Assembly (NCBI GenBank): GCA_016802295.1
Contig: JAESIW010000020.1
Span: forward strand, 6,293,227-6,352,879
Reading direction: 5' to 3'
Source of the DNA: Brachionus rotundiformis
Taxonomy: Eukaryota; Rotifera; Eurotatoria; Ploima; Brachionidae
Length of the DNA stretch: 59,653 nt
Shown piece after piece: positions 44,749 through 56,197 of the stretch (its first letter is position 1; each line of letters begins with the position of its first letter). Below the pieces are notes generated by a model. It was not told the DNA's origin. It saw only the letters and a program-made list of their open reading frames with translations, and searched no databases. The position numbers and the translations under genes are program-made.

Positions 44749-45047
44749 TTATGCAAAATGGTATCTGCATGATTATTCTATGTATCATTGCAATATCATT
44801 TAGGATAATAGATTAAAGAAAAAATTTTAAAGAACAAAAAATTAAAAACAAATTAAAACTGTAACGCTTTTTATTGAACAAAATAAATTTTTTTTTCCCT
44901 ATTTATTTTCTTATTTTTTAAAAATCTAAACAAAAAAATTGACATTTAAATTGATTTTATCCCAATGTTTTACCAAGGTTCCTTATTTTTAATTCCTAAT
45001 TTTAGATGTCACAATCACCTTTACCTTACGAATTACGGTAGACCTTT

Positions 45048-45320
45048 TATCTTACGAATTAAGTTAATTTTAGGCATAGCTTTATGTCTTACATCTTGAA
45101 AATGTTTTTTGAAGTTCATTTTTGGATCAAATTTGATGCCAAGAAAGTTTGGGAACGGATCTAGTGGGACCTTTTGGTCACCGATAGATAAGTTAAGCTT
45201 ATATTTTGATTCGTAGTTTGATCTGTAGCCGACCGTAGTAAAAATGGTGTGAAAAGTTTTGTTGGTGTTGATTACAAGACCCCATCTTTCGCAATAGTCT
45301 TTTATTCTGCTGATACCTGA
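45048..45320 (-). pseudogene. LINE reverse transcriptase (C-terminal part) fragment
   Basis: The minus strand reads ISRIKDYCERWGLVINTNKT, FHTIFTTVGY, then KVPLDPFPNFLGIKFDPKMN and FKKHFQDVRHKAMPKINLIR. This is the thumb-side region of non-LTR reverse transcriptases (W...NT.KT...F, FLGI.FD..LNFKKH). About 90 codons are open, then a stop. It is an isolated fragment of a CR1/RTE-type LINE. Confidence 0.85.
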
Positions 45321-45796
45321 AAAGTTAAAAACTGTAACGGGACTACGTTAGTCGTTCTGCTTTGTTAATTAAGTTAAACTAAGTTTACCATAGAAAATTA
45401 ACTATTATAATTATTATTATTAATTATTAATTAAATAATTTTTTTTATTAATCCATCTTTTTAATCTTTATACATGCTTTCAATGTGTTTCCTCAAACGG
45501 AAAAGCAAAATATAATCAATTGAAATTTAGATTTATTATAACTAAGAATATCATCTTCAATCTTAATTATTTTATATATTTTAATTTGATATTTATCTTG
45601 ACTTTTTATTGACGTTTTTAAATTAAAACAAATAATGCCCTTTATCTTGAAAATTTCATATTGAGGAATCTGTTTTAAAAAATTAATAAAATTAAGTTTT
45701 TAATACTTTATTATAAAACTAAATATTAGTTATTAATTTACATTATGTCTTGCTAACTCAACATCAACAACAACAACAAAAAAGAACACAAAATAC

Positions 45797-47752
45797 TCAA
45801 ACTTTTAGGACATTTTTGTGAAAATCATTCACTGGTGTTTGGATAACAGGCAAAGAAGTTTCAATAAAACTAAAATTATTAAAATCTAACAAATGTCCAC
45901 TTGAGGGCGATATGTCAAATCCATAACAAGGCTTCATGTTCACGTGACTCGAATGCTCAGATGTATTTTCTATAGCATATTTAATATAATAGAAATAATT
46001 TTTTCTATTCTTGGGCTTTGGTAACATGACCAGCTCGTCATCCGATTCCTCATCATCAGGCTCGTTTTCCTCATCTTCCATCAACTCATCATCATCATCA
46101 TCATCCTGTATTTTGAACGACTTCAGATAGCTAATCTCCTTTAGATTCGAGCACTTTTTCATCAGGTTCACCAAGGCCATATTCCTAAACTGTACACCCT
46201 CGTCGCGGCGAAACCTGAGTTCCGATTGGCGATAAAAAATGCCATAGTTGACCAAATCAGGACAATAATTCGCCAACAAGTTATTAACATCATCAATATT
46301 AATAAAACTATTCACTGAGAATTCATAGCTATTAAGATTAAACAGCCTATTGTTTAGAAAGCTTTTTGTGGACGTGCACTTTTTATATGACTTGCCATGA
46401 CCAAAATAAAATGTCCTCAAATTGACCAAGTATGGAATTATGTCGCATATAAACTTGGTGTCCAAGTACAAACCAATTAAATCTAGAGTTAATAGATAAT
46501 TTTGTTGTATTAGGAAGTTTTTCATGCTAAATATTTGCTCAGCTTCTAGTTGTTTCACATTTCGGATGTTTCTCAAGATGAGGTACTTGAGTCTGGGCTC
46601 TGATTTTGCTTTTGGATTTGAATCAAGACGAATCCTCTTTTTGGAATTGGCAGAGTCGCCAAACTCATGGCTATGATCGGGCGGAAATCTAAGACTAAAA
46701 TCAGTCAGAGCTAAATATTCCAAGCTACATTCACTCAAGTGGGAAAAAAGTGTCTTTGCGTAGACATCTATTGGCAATGAGCGGTTGAAATGGCACTTTG
46801 AGCTTGAGCTCGAGTTGGAGCCCGAGCTGGCCGATGATTCGTCATCAACCTGAAACTTGGTTGTTATGGACAATTCTTTCAAATTTCTTAAATTAGACCA
46901 ATTGACTTCCTTGAGTTCAGTGAGACTTGGATTCACATTTTTGCCAAGCTGTAAGCTTTCCAATTTGGTGCAATTTTCGACCAGATTTTGAAAGCCATCG
47001 CCTTTAAAGTCTGGACACTTGTCAATCTCGACACACTTGAGATGCGGACAGTTCTCGGACAACTCTTCCAAAACACTGTCCGTGTCATTTACATTGTTCA
47101 AGAGAAGTATCTCAAGCTTGCCCAAGTGCGACTTGCACGAGCTAATTATGGTCGGATCTACACATTTTAGGCCCAAAACGCGCAAACTGACCGCATTGTG
47201 CATAAACAAATTCTGCATTAGTTTTATAATCTCCAGTTCAATAATGTCATAGGGCGCATTGGCACTGAAGCAAGCGCGACTTAGTGCCGAAAACTTAAAA
47301 CTGTTCATGCGTCTGGTTTTCATGTCGCATACATTTTTGAGATAGAGCTTTTCCAATTTGCCCCGTGGCCACTTGTGTATACACTGCTCTACTTGGAAAA
47401 AAGGCGCTTTTATCTGCAGATACTTGAAGTTGATTGAAAGAGACTTGATGTGATGGCAGCTGCTAAAGAGCAGGTCAAGAGTCTCGAAGGTGAAGCAAAG
47501 TTTGGACATGTCCACTCGAGTGATCAGCGGACTGAACCTAGTGGTGATCAGGTAGTTGGTCGCGTCCAAACTCACTAGCTTGGATGGGCACCACTTGGGT
47601 TTTTGTATATCAGTGAGCGAAAATTGGATCCATAAATGCTGACTTTTGGTCAACATGTACCACCGATGGCACACTCTTGAACATTTTATCAGATCACGCA
47701 CGTCCAAACAGCTAAATATTTTAAGAATTATTTCATCTGGCAATGAATCCAT
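45797..47752 (-). CDS. F-box and leucine-rich repeat protein (FBXL type)
   Basis: A 651-residue intronless frame. Residues 1-45 are an F-box (SLPDEIILKIFSCLDVRDLI then CSRVCHRWYMLTKSQHLW), which binds SKP1 in SCF ubiquitin ligases. The following about 500 residues contain irregular leucine-rich repeats with Cys-type spacing (LEILLLNNVNDTDSVLEELS, CPHLKCVEIDKCPDF). This is the substrate-binding horseshoe of FBXL proteins. A low-complexity Ser run (about residues 305-317) and an acidic run (DDDDDDELMEDEENEPDDEE, about 555-575) are insertions, probably disordered. The specific orthologue is not clear. It is expected to choose targets for ubiquitination. Codon usage is G+C-richer than the flanks. 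Confidence 0.88.
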   Translation of the reverse strand: MDSLPDEIILKIFSCLDVRDLIKCSRVCHRWYMLTKSQHLWIQFSLTDIQKPKWCPSKLVSLDATNYLITTRFSPLITRVDMSKLCFTFETLDLLFSSCHHIKSLSINFKYLQIKAPFFQVEQCIHKWPRGKLEKLYLKNVCDMKTRRMNSFKFSALSRACFSANAPYDIIELEIIKLMQNLFMHNAVSLRVLGLKCVDPTIISSCKSHLGKLEILLLNNVNDTDSVLEELSENCPHLKCVEIDKCPDFKGDGFQNLVENCTKLESLQLGKNVNPSLTELKEVNWSNLRNLKELSITTKFQVDDESSASSGSNSSSSSKCHFNRSLPIDVYAKTLFSHLSECSLEYLALTDFSLRFPPDHSHEFGDSANSKKRIRLDSNPKAKSEPRLKYLILRNIRNVKQLEAEQIFSMKNFLIQQNYLLTLDLIGLYLDTKFICDIIPYLVNLRTFYFGHGKSYKKCTSTKSFLNNRLFNLNSYEFSVNSFINIDDVNNLLANYCPDLVNYGIFYRQSELRFRRDEGVQFRNMALVNLMKKCSNLKEISYLKSFKIQDDDDDDELMEDEENEPDDEESDDELVMLPKPKNRKNYFYYIKYAIENTSEHSSHVNMKPCYGFDISPSSGHLLDFNNFSFIETSLPVIQTPVNDFHKNVLKV

Positions 47753-49321
47753 TAAATAATAAAAAAAAACATTTAGAAAATTATTTCGTCTAATTTATAC
47801 TTGGTAAAAAAAAATTATAAAATATTCATGATCAAAATATGATATATAAAATGTTAATATTATTGTTGAAATTATAATATTTAGATAAGAAGTATATTTT
47901 AATGTAGTTTTTTTTTTAATTTTATTTTTAATTTAAATTAGCATGATAATTATTAATTTTGATAGCAAGTCCACGCGTTGATCACTTTTTCTTATCACAT
48001 AGTCTAATGTGAGTTTTAAGTCTTGATTATATAACTAAAAAAGGAGTGTTTGTACTAAGCATTCCAAATTTGCTTACCAAAATAAGCTATTTATTTTATG
48101 TCACTGAATAGATGAAAATTACTATCAAATATCAAATTAAAAAAAATTCATTATATGCATAAAACATATTAGATAATTGGGATTTTTAAAAAGTGATATT
48201 TGATAATTATTTTTGAAAAATACAAAAAAATTTGATTATATAATTTTTTTAATTAGAATAAAATTAAAAAACTCAAATCTTTATTTTTATTCTTTTCTTA
48301 TATAAAATAAGTTTAAGCTCCATGGTCAAATAAAATCTGATTTGTTAATATAAAAGAAAAGAAAAAAACAAGGAGAAAAAATTAAACACCTAAATGTCTT
48401 TTCATAATATTTTGATTGTCGCTCAAACTTATACCAGTGGCACCCTAATAGGCCCTCCTCCCCTCTTTTTTAGATTTTCTTTTATTCTAGACCAAACTAT
48501 CCAAACTAAACATCAAAAGATATAATTTAATTTACTTATTTCTTAATAATAAATGAGAAGAGTTTATGGTAAACATGCAATTTTTCTCAACAATGATTTA
48601 AAATTTGGATAATTTTTTCAAAAAAATAGAAACAAAACTCAATGGATTTTTTTTGATTCCTGAATATTTAATTTTTTCAGTTCTAAAAGTTTTAGTTTTA
48701 GGCATCCTAAAACTAGACTGAATTAAGTTGTAATTAAGCTTTAATAGTTGTCAAATTTGGCAAAGAGTAAATGGTAAAAACTCAAGTTTTTTGAAAATTT
48801 TCGAATATTATCTAAATAATTAAATAGAATAAAAATATAGATTAAGATTGTAAATAAAGATAAAGGAAAACATTGCCAATGTTGGTAATCTTACATCTAT
48901 CTGAAGACACTCTAGCTTTGTCTGTACCATGTTCGGTCTCAAGTTGAACTCTTTTTCTCGTTTGTCAGGTGAGATTTTTTCTCATATTCCTTACAATCAT
49001 TTCATAGCTGTCATGTTTTGAATTAATTATTTTTTATCATTAGATGACCAAAAAAATAAACTGGATTAATGTGATCAAAAATCAGATGGCTTGAGTGACC
49101 GGCCACTAGCCCCAAGATATTTCCCTATATTTGAGGTATTCGTAGTAGGAAAATAATTACCGTAGTGACTGATCTGGGTGACTAAGTCACTCGTAGCTGT
49201 AGCAGAGACCATGTTCTCCTATCTAAAAATCCATCGGCTCAGAATAAGTTTCTGGATAAGGTCCATAAACAGAAAATTACATTGTATTTTAAAAATTTAA
49301 TTTACTTAATTAAATTTTGGA
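47753..49321. other. Intergenic stretch, no gene seen
   Basis: 5' flank of the F-box gene, then A+T-rich DNA. 49080-49260 is G+C-richer (GTGACCGGCCACTAGCCCCA) and may be more LINE debris, but I could not place it. Confidence 0.3.
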
Positions 49322-49470
49322 AGTGAAAGGATTATTTCTGTCATTATTCTTTGTATTTCTGAAATCTCTTTACCAACAAATGGACATTATGAACTTATGG
49401 CAAACTCTAAATGAGGTATAACTAGTGCTGTGTAGAGTATTCTCAATGTATCAATGTTTAATTCTTGATT
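49322..49470 (-). pseudogene. LINE ORF2 fragment
   Basis: The minus strand reads ENQELNIDTLRILYTALVIP, HLEFAISS, a stop, CPFVGKEISEIQRIMTEIIL. This matches the conserved post-RT motif of LINEs (LY.SLVRPHLE.A...W.P). A stop replaces the Trp codon. Isolated fragment. Confidence 0.75.
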
Positions 49471-49826
49471 CTCTACTTTTGACCGGCTTTGATCACCTTT
49501 TATACTGAGACGAAAGCTTTGCCAGTACAGAGTTTAAGTCTTATTCCATAAGTTTGTAGGCCTCTAAAAAAAAAAAGGAATTGATTGCTGATATAGGATT
49601 TAAGAAATTTATTCGGTAAAAAAAGGTTTTAGCGAAACCGATTTGGTTCCAAGGCCATAAAAGCTAAATTTAATTAAAGAAAAAGAATTTTAATTGTTTT
49701 TAAGAAAACTAACAGTGTGTAACTTTAAAGCAGAATACTAAAACTGTGTATAAATTGTTTTTTTTATTTATTAACTAAATTCTTAAAAAATATAAAAATT
49801 AAAATTAGAATTTATATTCAGTAGGG

Positions 49827-50988
49827 TCATTTTTTTACAATAGACAAAATTGAGAATATAATCATTAAAATGATGAATACAAGATATAATAAGTATATGG
49901 ATGCATTTAGAGAACGATTCAAATGTATAAACTTAAAAAAATTCTTGTATTGTTTATACAGAGAAATTTGTACCAAGTCAGAATCAGATACATCAGAATC
50001 AGATGCATCTGAAGAAATGGTTTTATTCTTCACATTGTTATTAAAATCTACCTCATTTTTTAAATTTTTCTTCACATCAATCGTATTTATACAATTTAAT
50101 TCTTTGAATTTGTTCATAGTAGAATTATTTTCATAATAGTTAATGATCAGATAATTTATTGTGATCTGTTTTTCACAATTTTTTGGTTCCAAGAGATTTT
50201 TTTCTAGTAATAACTTGCGATTAAATTGATGATCAACACGAACTAGTGGAATCATTTTCAAATTTCCATATAATGCTGGAAAAACAGTCAAGGAGTTATA
50301 GCTTAAGTCTATTCTAAACTCCGGATGACTTTCGGATTTGCTCAAAAAAATTGAAACATTTGCCAAAGATAAGGAATTTAAGTTCAATCTCCAAAACGAA
50401 TTTGTATCAAATCTTAAATAAATTTGTCGTATGTAATTATCAGATAGATAGAGTTCAGTTAAATTTTTAAATTTATAGAAAAAGTCAGACTTGATAAAAA
50501 TAATTTGACTGGCATAGAAATTCATTCTTTCAATTGTATCTGGCAATAAATCGGCATTTTCAAGCTTTCCCAAATTTGATTTAAGTATTTCATAAGTTTT
50601 TAAAGTTCGTATTTTGTCTGCTTTGATCAATTGGTTCAAATTAGAGTTCAAAAGTTTGATAATTTTTGTCTCAAATATATTAAAGTCATATATTTTGTTT
50701 TCTTCAAAATCAAAATTTAGCATATAAATGTCTGCTTTAGTATTATTTTTCAAGCATTTGATAAATTCTCCCTGATCATATGATCTATCATTTCCATTAA
50801 TGTACTCTTTGTAATATGAATATCTGGTACATGCTTCACAGTACCAAGCAGCAAAGACAAAAATCCACACTAAAACAAAATGAGTTAAATAAAATAGATT
50901 TTAGAACTATTAAAGGTGATGATTTAGTAGTAAGCTTCAATTACTTGGTCATTTGGGAAAACTTACCAAAATTATAAAAGTATCCCAT
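49827..50988 (-). CDS. Leucine-rich-repeat-like single-pass membrane protein, 2 exons
   Basis: The ATG at 50988 lies in a 22-nt first exon (50988-50967), joined across a 97-bp phase-1 intron (50966-50870, GTAAG...TTTTAG) to 50869-49827. The product has 354 residues. The start MGYFYNFVWIFVFAAWYCEA is a signal peptide. LRR-like segments include LTELYLSDNYIRQIYLRFD and LNLNSLSLANVSIFLSKS, then IDLSYNSLTVFPALYGNLK. An Asp/Ser run (SDASDSDVSDSD) and a C-terminal membrane helix (IYLLYLVFIILMIIFSILSI) with a VKK end complete a type I layout. Without the first exon the frame would have only a GTG start, which supports the splice. No orthologue recognised; a cell-surface recognition or adhesion role is inference. 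Confidence 0.72.
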
Positions 50989-51720
50989 TAAAATTAATTA
51001 ACTCAAACAGTAAAATAAAAACTTTAGATCGTCAATTTTTCAATTTTTTTAAAACCTAAGCAAATGAATATTCTTAACATTTATTATAAATTTTGAAAAA
51101 ACAAATTAATGTTGCCATCTTAATTAGAGATAGCAAATTATTTCCATTGCCAAGACTGCTTAGAAATAGTTTTTTTGAAAATAAAAATTGATTTTGTTTT
51201 TTTTTTATTTTAGAATTAGAAATAAATAAAATGATATTAATTTATTATCAATATAATTTATCATTATAACTTCCGCTTAATAACAATAGAAGGAGTATTT
51301 ATAGAAAATAAAGCCAAAACTTTAACGCAGTTCTAATATCCACCTTTTCAAATCTAGAAAAAAAGTTATAAAATGGGTGCCATTTTTTATTCAAGTTTGA
51401 TTTAAGCACTTTTATAGCAGTTTTAATTCAAAAAGGCTATGAACAATTTATAAGGTAAATATTTCACCAATTAAATTAAAAAAAATATTTAAAAAAGTAT
51501 ATCATTTAAAAGTAGGAAGGCTTGGCTACAATATGATAAAGGTTACTTGATAGTTGCACAAATATTTCATAAAAAAAATGAATATAAAATTAACAAAAAC
51601 CTATTCCTTTAAAAACATTTATTTTTGCTTAAATTTTATATTTAAAAAAGTTTTGCATTATATTTAATTGACCAAAAACTTTTGATACTTGAAATTATCT
51701 TTAAATTATAAAATATCAAA
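50989..51720. other. Intergenic stretch, no gene seen
   Basis: 5' flank of the LRR-like gene followed by low-complexity DNA. Confidence 0.3.
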
Positions 51721-51724
51721 TAAA

Positions 51725-52050
51725 TTTGGGACGTCCAAAGCAACAAGCCTTAAGTGAACTGTTTTTCAACATCACCAACAAAATAAACTTAATGGTGAAA
51801 TAATAAAATACTTTGTGGGAAGGTTTCACAACGAACAGTTTCTCGCTAGGTAAAACATTTTAAAGATGATGGGATAATGGCTCCAAGAAAGTCAACTGGA
51901 AGACCTCGGTGAGCAGCAACCAATATCAACAAACAAAAGGCAAAACGATTGACGAATACATGTTCTGGCAGAGAAATTGCTGCGAAATTAATTATCTCCT
52001 AAGGATCAATTGTGAACATTCTTAAAGAATTAAATCTACGGTATAATCTA
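51725..52050 (+). pseudogene. N-terminal remnant of a Tc1/pogo-type transposase
   Basis: Frame pieces read GRPKQQALSEL, then LCGKVSQRTVSR, KHFKDDGIMAPRKSTGRPR, a stop, and AATNINKQKAKRLTN with GSIVNILKELNLR. This is the paired helix-turn-helix head of Tc1-like transposases (VS.RTV.R.., GRPR). The catalytic part is absent. It is distinct from the remnant at 8168-8760. Confidence 0.55.
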
Positions 52051-52322
52051 AAAACTTTTTCTTACTTTTTTTAAATTTATTCGGCTACCGATAAAAATTT
52101 GAAAAACACTCCTGTTCCTTGCACTGGAGGAAAAAAATTGAATTCAAGAAATGGGGATATTGTTCCCATCCCAGGTCGGAAATCTTATTTAAGATATTAT
52201 AAAATTGAATAAGACAAAAAATCCATTCAAGATCTTTTACCGTTCCTAAAAATTATCTTTGTTTTTCTTATTTGATAAGATTTTTTAAGACAAATTTTAA
52301 GGTTCTTGATTAGAATCTTAAC

Positions 52323-52670
52323 TGTAATGTTGAGACATCACAGCATCTATAACGTGCGTCGGAACGTTAGAGACTAAAGTTTTGCGTATTTTCTATTTGC
52401 TTATAGTTAGCCATAGGCTTGGCACAAAGTTGTTGTTTGAAACTTTAATTTCAAACAACACAGTTTTAGAAAACACAAACATGCGTGGGTGCAAACCATT
52501 ATTTAAGCGCAACCAACGCTGACTGTCATTTAATCAAAATTTTGTTTTTCCTTTCGAAATAAAATAAAATAAATTAACTTTTTGGCTCAAGACGGCCGTT
52601 TCTTCATTTTAGATTACTTTATAAATAAAGCTTATTAGATTAAACCTTTTTCAGTTATTTGGATTTTACA
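52323..52670. mobile_element. Solo LTR (348 bp) inserted in the CACTA element
   Basis: It begins TGTAATGTTGAG, ends GGATTTTACA (TG...CA) and is flanked by TTAAC on both sides (52318-52322 and 52671-52675). The inverted derivative at 57647-58100 has the uninterrupted site with a single TTAAC (about 57945). AATAAAATAAAAT words lie inside. No internal retroelement genes are present, so the element was lost by LTR-LTR recombination. A word shared with 58823-58854 (TTTTGGCTCA...GGCC) suggests the family. Confidence 0.85.
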
Positions 52671-52922
52671 TTAACGAATCTAGATGGGAAATTTCTTATA
52701 ATGTCTTATCTTGATCTTAATTAAGATTCTTAAGTCGATTCTTGTAAAATCATTGCCTAAAAGTTATTAAAAGACCTCATTTTTAAGTATTTCATAGTCA
52801 TTTTAAGATAAGATTTTTCAAGAAAATTTTTTAAGATCTTATTTTCTAATCATAAATAATCTTTTGCCATTAAGATAATATTAAGATCTGGTAAGTTATA
52901 AGAAGAAAATATCTTAAAAGTC

Positions 52923-53622
52923 TTAATAAAAAATAAAATAGGAAGAAAATAAGATTTTTAATGGAATTTTAATTTCAATATGTTTTTTAATAAAATGACT
53001 TTTTCTTACTTTTATGTCATCAGAAAGACATGTCTTAGTCGTTTTTAAAGCAAACAAAAGAACATAAAAAAAATTTTCAATCTCTTTAAAATAATTAACT
53101 AAACCGAAAAACGATTTTCCTTCAACCATGTACTTTATAGAATAACTTGAAGTATTTTCACCAGCTTTTTTATAATTTATAGAATGAAAAATTGAGTTTT
53201 CTATCGAAATTCTAAAACCAATAAAAACATCATCATCATCAAATTTTTCAATCTCAAATTGTTCTAGCTCAAATCGATTTAATTTTCGTTTTCAAATCGG
53301 CTCTAAAAGTTGAACTCTTTTTTTGTTTATATTTCTTTTCTCGTGTAATCTTAAAACAAAATCGTATAAATCTGAACTGTCATTATTGTGTTCAATATCT
53401 TGTAAACGACTAAGAAGCTCAAAATGTAATCCTGCATCTTGAAAATTTTAAGATAAATTAAAACCATAATAATAATTTTGATGTAAATTTACTATTAATA
53501 TATTTGTCAGTCAAGACCTCTTGTTCCACTTAAGCTTTTTCTAAAATATCCTAGACTCCTTTCAAGACTAAACATTGAATGACTCAATATTGATCCATGT
53601 AATTTACATCATCTATCAGATG
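52923..53622 (-). pseudogene. CACTA-type transposase C-terminal remnant
   Basis: Two exons: up to 53518, then 53437-52923 after an 80-bp phase-1 intron. HLIDDV and, after a one-base shift, HGSILSHSMFSLERSLGYFR with KSLSGTR match the DUF4218-like block of CACTA transposases (H..DD...HG..W.HS.F.FE..LG.L....GTR). The next exon reads DAGLHFELLSRLQDI and later SIFHSINYKKAGENTSSYSI and KYMVEGKSFFGLVNYF. This corresponds to the C-terminal beta-rich region of these transposases. One in-frame stop follows VQLLEPI. The catalytic N-terminal part is missing; the product cannot work. Confidence 0.7.
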
Positions 53623-53634
53623 TTTTGATAATAG

Positions 53635-54448
53635 ATGAAAATTAAAAACCAAAAGATTGAAGCAATTTCTTTGTATTTTGGACCGCATTTAAGGGATATT
53701 TCAAATAAATTAATAAATATTGAGACCACCCAAATTGAATTAAAAAAAGTCTTAGAGTTAAATGACGGCAATCTCGCCGTTATTTTGGAACGAATGGAGC
53801 ACATTGAAGCTAAACTCGACCAACCTCAACCGGCTAAGACACAGAATCAGCTCTTCACGAGTGAACAAATTGTCGAGGCAAGAGACATACTCGGTCTTGA
53901 TTGAATTGGTTAGCTTTTATTTTTTTACATTTTCAGTTTTTATTGTATTTTTAAATTTTTTTTAAGGTTTTCAACGGGAGATGCTTATTAACTTCGGCCC
54001 CGTTTAACAGAAATAATATCAATTTATACGGGACAAAGTTATTAAGCATTTTATTTACCAGGGAAGAACTTGCTGAAGGCTCTGTTGAACCATTAAGAGC
54101 AAGGGTTCCAGGCCTTGAACAAGGAAAAATTGACTTGATCAAACGTATATTTTCTTTAATGCTAATTTTATTAATTTGTTTTTAAAGTTTGCTACATCAA
54201 GAAACCCGCGGCAGTGCCACCGGTCAGCCAAAGATTTTTTTTTTCGACATAATATTTTATATAAAATTTTTGTTTTAAGACCGAAGAGATGGCGAAGTGG
54301 ACGGTGGTGAAGATGATGAAGATGTCGAACATGGTGAAGGTGAGTAAATAGTGGTTGTAGAAGGAGTAGTAGTGGAAGTGATGATGAAGATGGAAGACAA
54401 GAACAACTTATTAATCGAGATATATCAATGCCATCACTTCCATATTGA
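53635..54448 (+). CDS. BEN-domain-like coiled-coil gene inside the CACTA element (exon limits approximate)
   Basis: Exon 1 (53635-about 53900) encodes MKIKNQKIEAISLYFGPHLR and a coiled coil (ISNKLINIETTQIELKKVLE), then LFTSEQIVEARDILGLD. Exon 2 (53967-54144) reads VFNGRCLLTSAPFNRNNINL, then YGTKLLSILFTREELAEGSV and EPLRARVPGLEQGKIDLIK, which resembles a BEN DNA-binding domain (N.....L...LFT.EELA.GS, then L...K...I). Later short exons (54188-54222, 54280-54341, about 54362-54448) encode an acidic Asp/Glu/Gly tail. The exon 1 stop is not cleanly spliced out (GATTGA follows LGL), so it may be a pseudogene or I have the donor wrong. It runs antisense to and adjacent to the transposase, starting 13 bp from it. 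It is probably an element-borne gene whose product binds element or host DNA. Confidence 0.5.
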
Positions 54449-54841
54449 TTAGATTTTTTTTATTATTATTTCTATTAAATAAACTTTTAAAAAATATTCA
54501 AAACTTTTAATTATAAATCCTAAATAAGTACCAATCAAAATTAAAATCTTAAATTAATCTTGAAATCACTTGTTTGGTTTCTCTAAGAAAAAAAAAGATA
54601 TTCTAAGATAATAAGTTTTAATTTAAATACAATTAAATTAAAATTAAAGATCTTATCTTTTACGAAAAAAAAGTCTTAATTTTACTTATTTTTTCCTAGA
54701 AATCTGTTATAAGATCCGATACCGAACCATGCAAAGTTCTATTACTGAAAGTATAAGATCTTGTTTCAAGTTCTTACTCAGAATAAGGTAAGTTTCTTGA
54801 TCTGATCTTAAGTAAGATCTTATCAAGATTTAGGTCATGGG

Positions 54842-56197
54842 CATCAACTGGAACTTAGAAATCTTTTTAATGAAAAAGAATTTGTAGAAAAATGTAAAAA
54901 GGCAAACCAAAGAATTCAGAGAAATGGTGCGTATAGAATAGCTTTTAGTTTAAAATTAAAGACTTTAGAATCTGAAATTTATTTTTGTGTAAAAAAGTTA
55001 TTCTTAAAATTAATATTTTTTGACTTATTAAATTTTAATTTCGAATAAAATATTTTTTTTTCTTTAACACAAAAAATTTGTGTTTAAAAGTCATATGTGG
55101 TGAAGAGAAACGTGTTTGTGGGGAAACAATAATCTCCTTTTCCAATAGTTATTGAATACCATTTTCTTGGCTTTTCAACAAATGAATTATTAAATATTAG
55201 AATTAATTAAAAATTTGGCAATATTTTTTATTTATATTATTAATTTTAGAACACACTTCTTAGGCGATGATAAACAGAAAGAATTTTAAATTAACAAAAT
55301 AAGAAATAAAAGAAATTTGAAATATTATTTTAATGAATAGTGAGAATATGATAGAACCAACATCAAAATCAGTAAATGGTGAAAAAACTTTTGGACTTTT
55401 CTACTCAAGATTTATAAATTGCTTTGTGATCAAGATATCAATGTTGAAATTTACAACATTCAAGCATTCAATATTCAAAAATATGAATTCAATTTTCTCA
55501 GATTTTTTAAAAAATTTCAAAAAATTTAACTTAAATATTTCAATGCTTTACTTTTTTTAATGATTTTTTTAGAGAATTTATTCATTTTAAATTTGTAAAA
55601 TCTATTTTATTTAAATAAATGGAGTGTTAATCGGTCTTTATGGCAAGGGCACTTGCCTGTTGATTAACCTTGAAATTGAAAACAAAAAAAAACAGACTGT
55701 AAAAATAATTATTTCAAAAAATTTTTAAGACATTTTGCTTTACACTTTGAAATAAAATCAGTTTCAAAAATTTTAATTCAAGTTCAAGGACTTAAATAAT
55801 TAACTAAGAATTATCAAAAAATAAAATTAATCCAATATTTCATTTTCTTCAATTTAATTTTTAGAAATTTTAATGCAACGCAAACTGATTTGACTCAACT
55901 TTCCAAATTTAAGTCCAAATCTCATTACGTTGCCACATAAACAATGCTTAATATCATTAGTTATCAAAATTTTAAAAATAATTAGATGACTGATGTTATG
56001 CCACATTAAATTACCAAATAAAAACCAGAAAGATAATTAAATTTTTTGTGATTAAACAATAACATGATTCATTCACTTTCCACTGTAAGTGAATCAATAC
56101 ATGATTATTTTTCGCATGAATAAGCTCTTAAAAATTCAAAAATAAAGAATTATTTACAAAACTAAAAAAAAAAACGCTGATTTTAAAATACCCGAAA
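54842..56197. other. Intergenic stretch, no gene seen
   Basis: 54842-54925 is coding-like on the plus strand (ELRNLFNEKEFVEKCKKANQ) and could be a fragment of the sequence that the CACTA element interrupted. The word TTGATTAACCTT at 55659-55670 recurs at 30200-30211. No gene claimed. Confidence 0.3.

Larger units (their letters stand above)
52170..54841. mobile_element. EnSpm/CACTA-type DNA transposon, decayed, carrying a BEN-like gene
   Basis: The ends are CCCAGGTCGGAAATCTT (left) and, inverted, CCCATGACCTAAATCTT (right), alike at 13 of 17 bases. CAT stands directly outside both ends (52167-52169 and 54842-54844), the 3-bp duplication expected of EnSpm/CACTA. Subterminal regions are full of AAGATCTTA-type words. 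Its limits are confirmed by an inverted copy at 57647-58100, which stops at the same bases. Inside are a minus-strand transposase remnant, a plus-strand BEN-like gene and a solo LTR inserted at 52323-52670. The transposase is broken, so the copy is not autonomous now. Confidence 0.75.
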
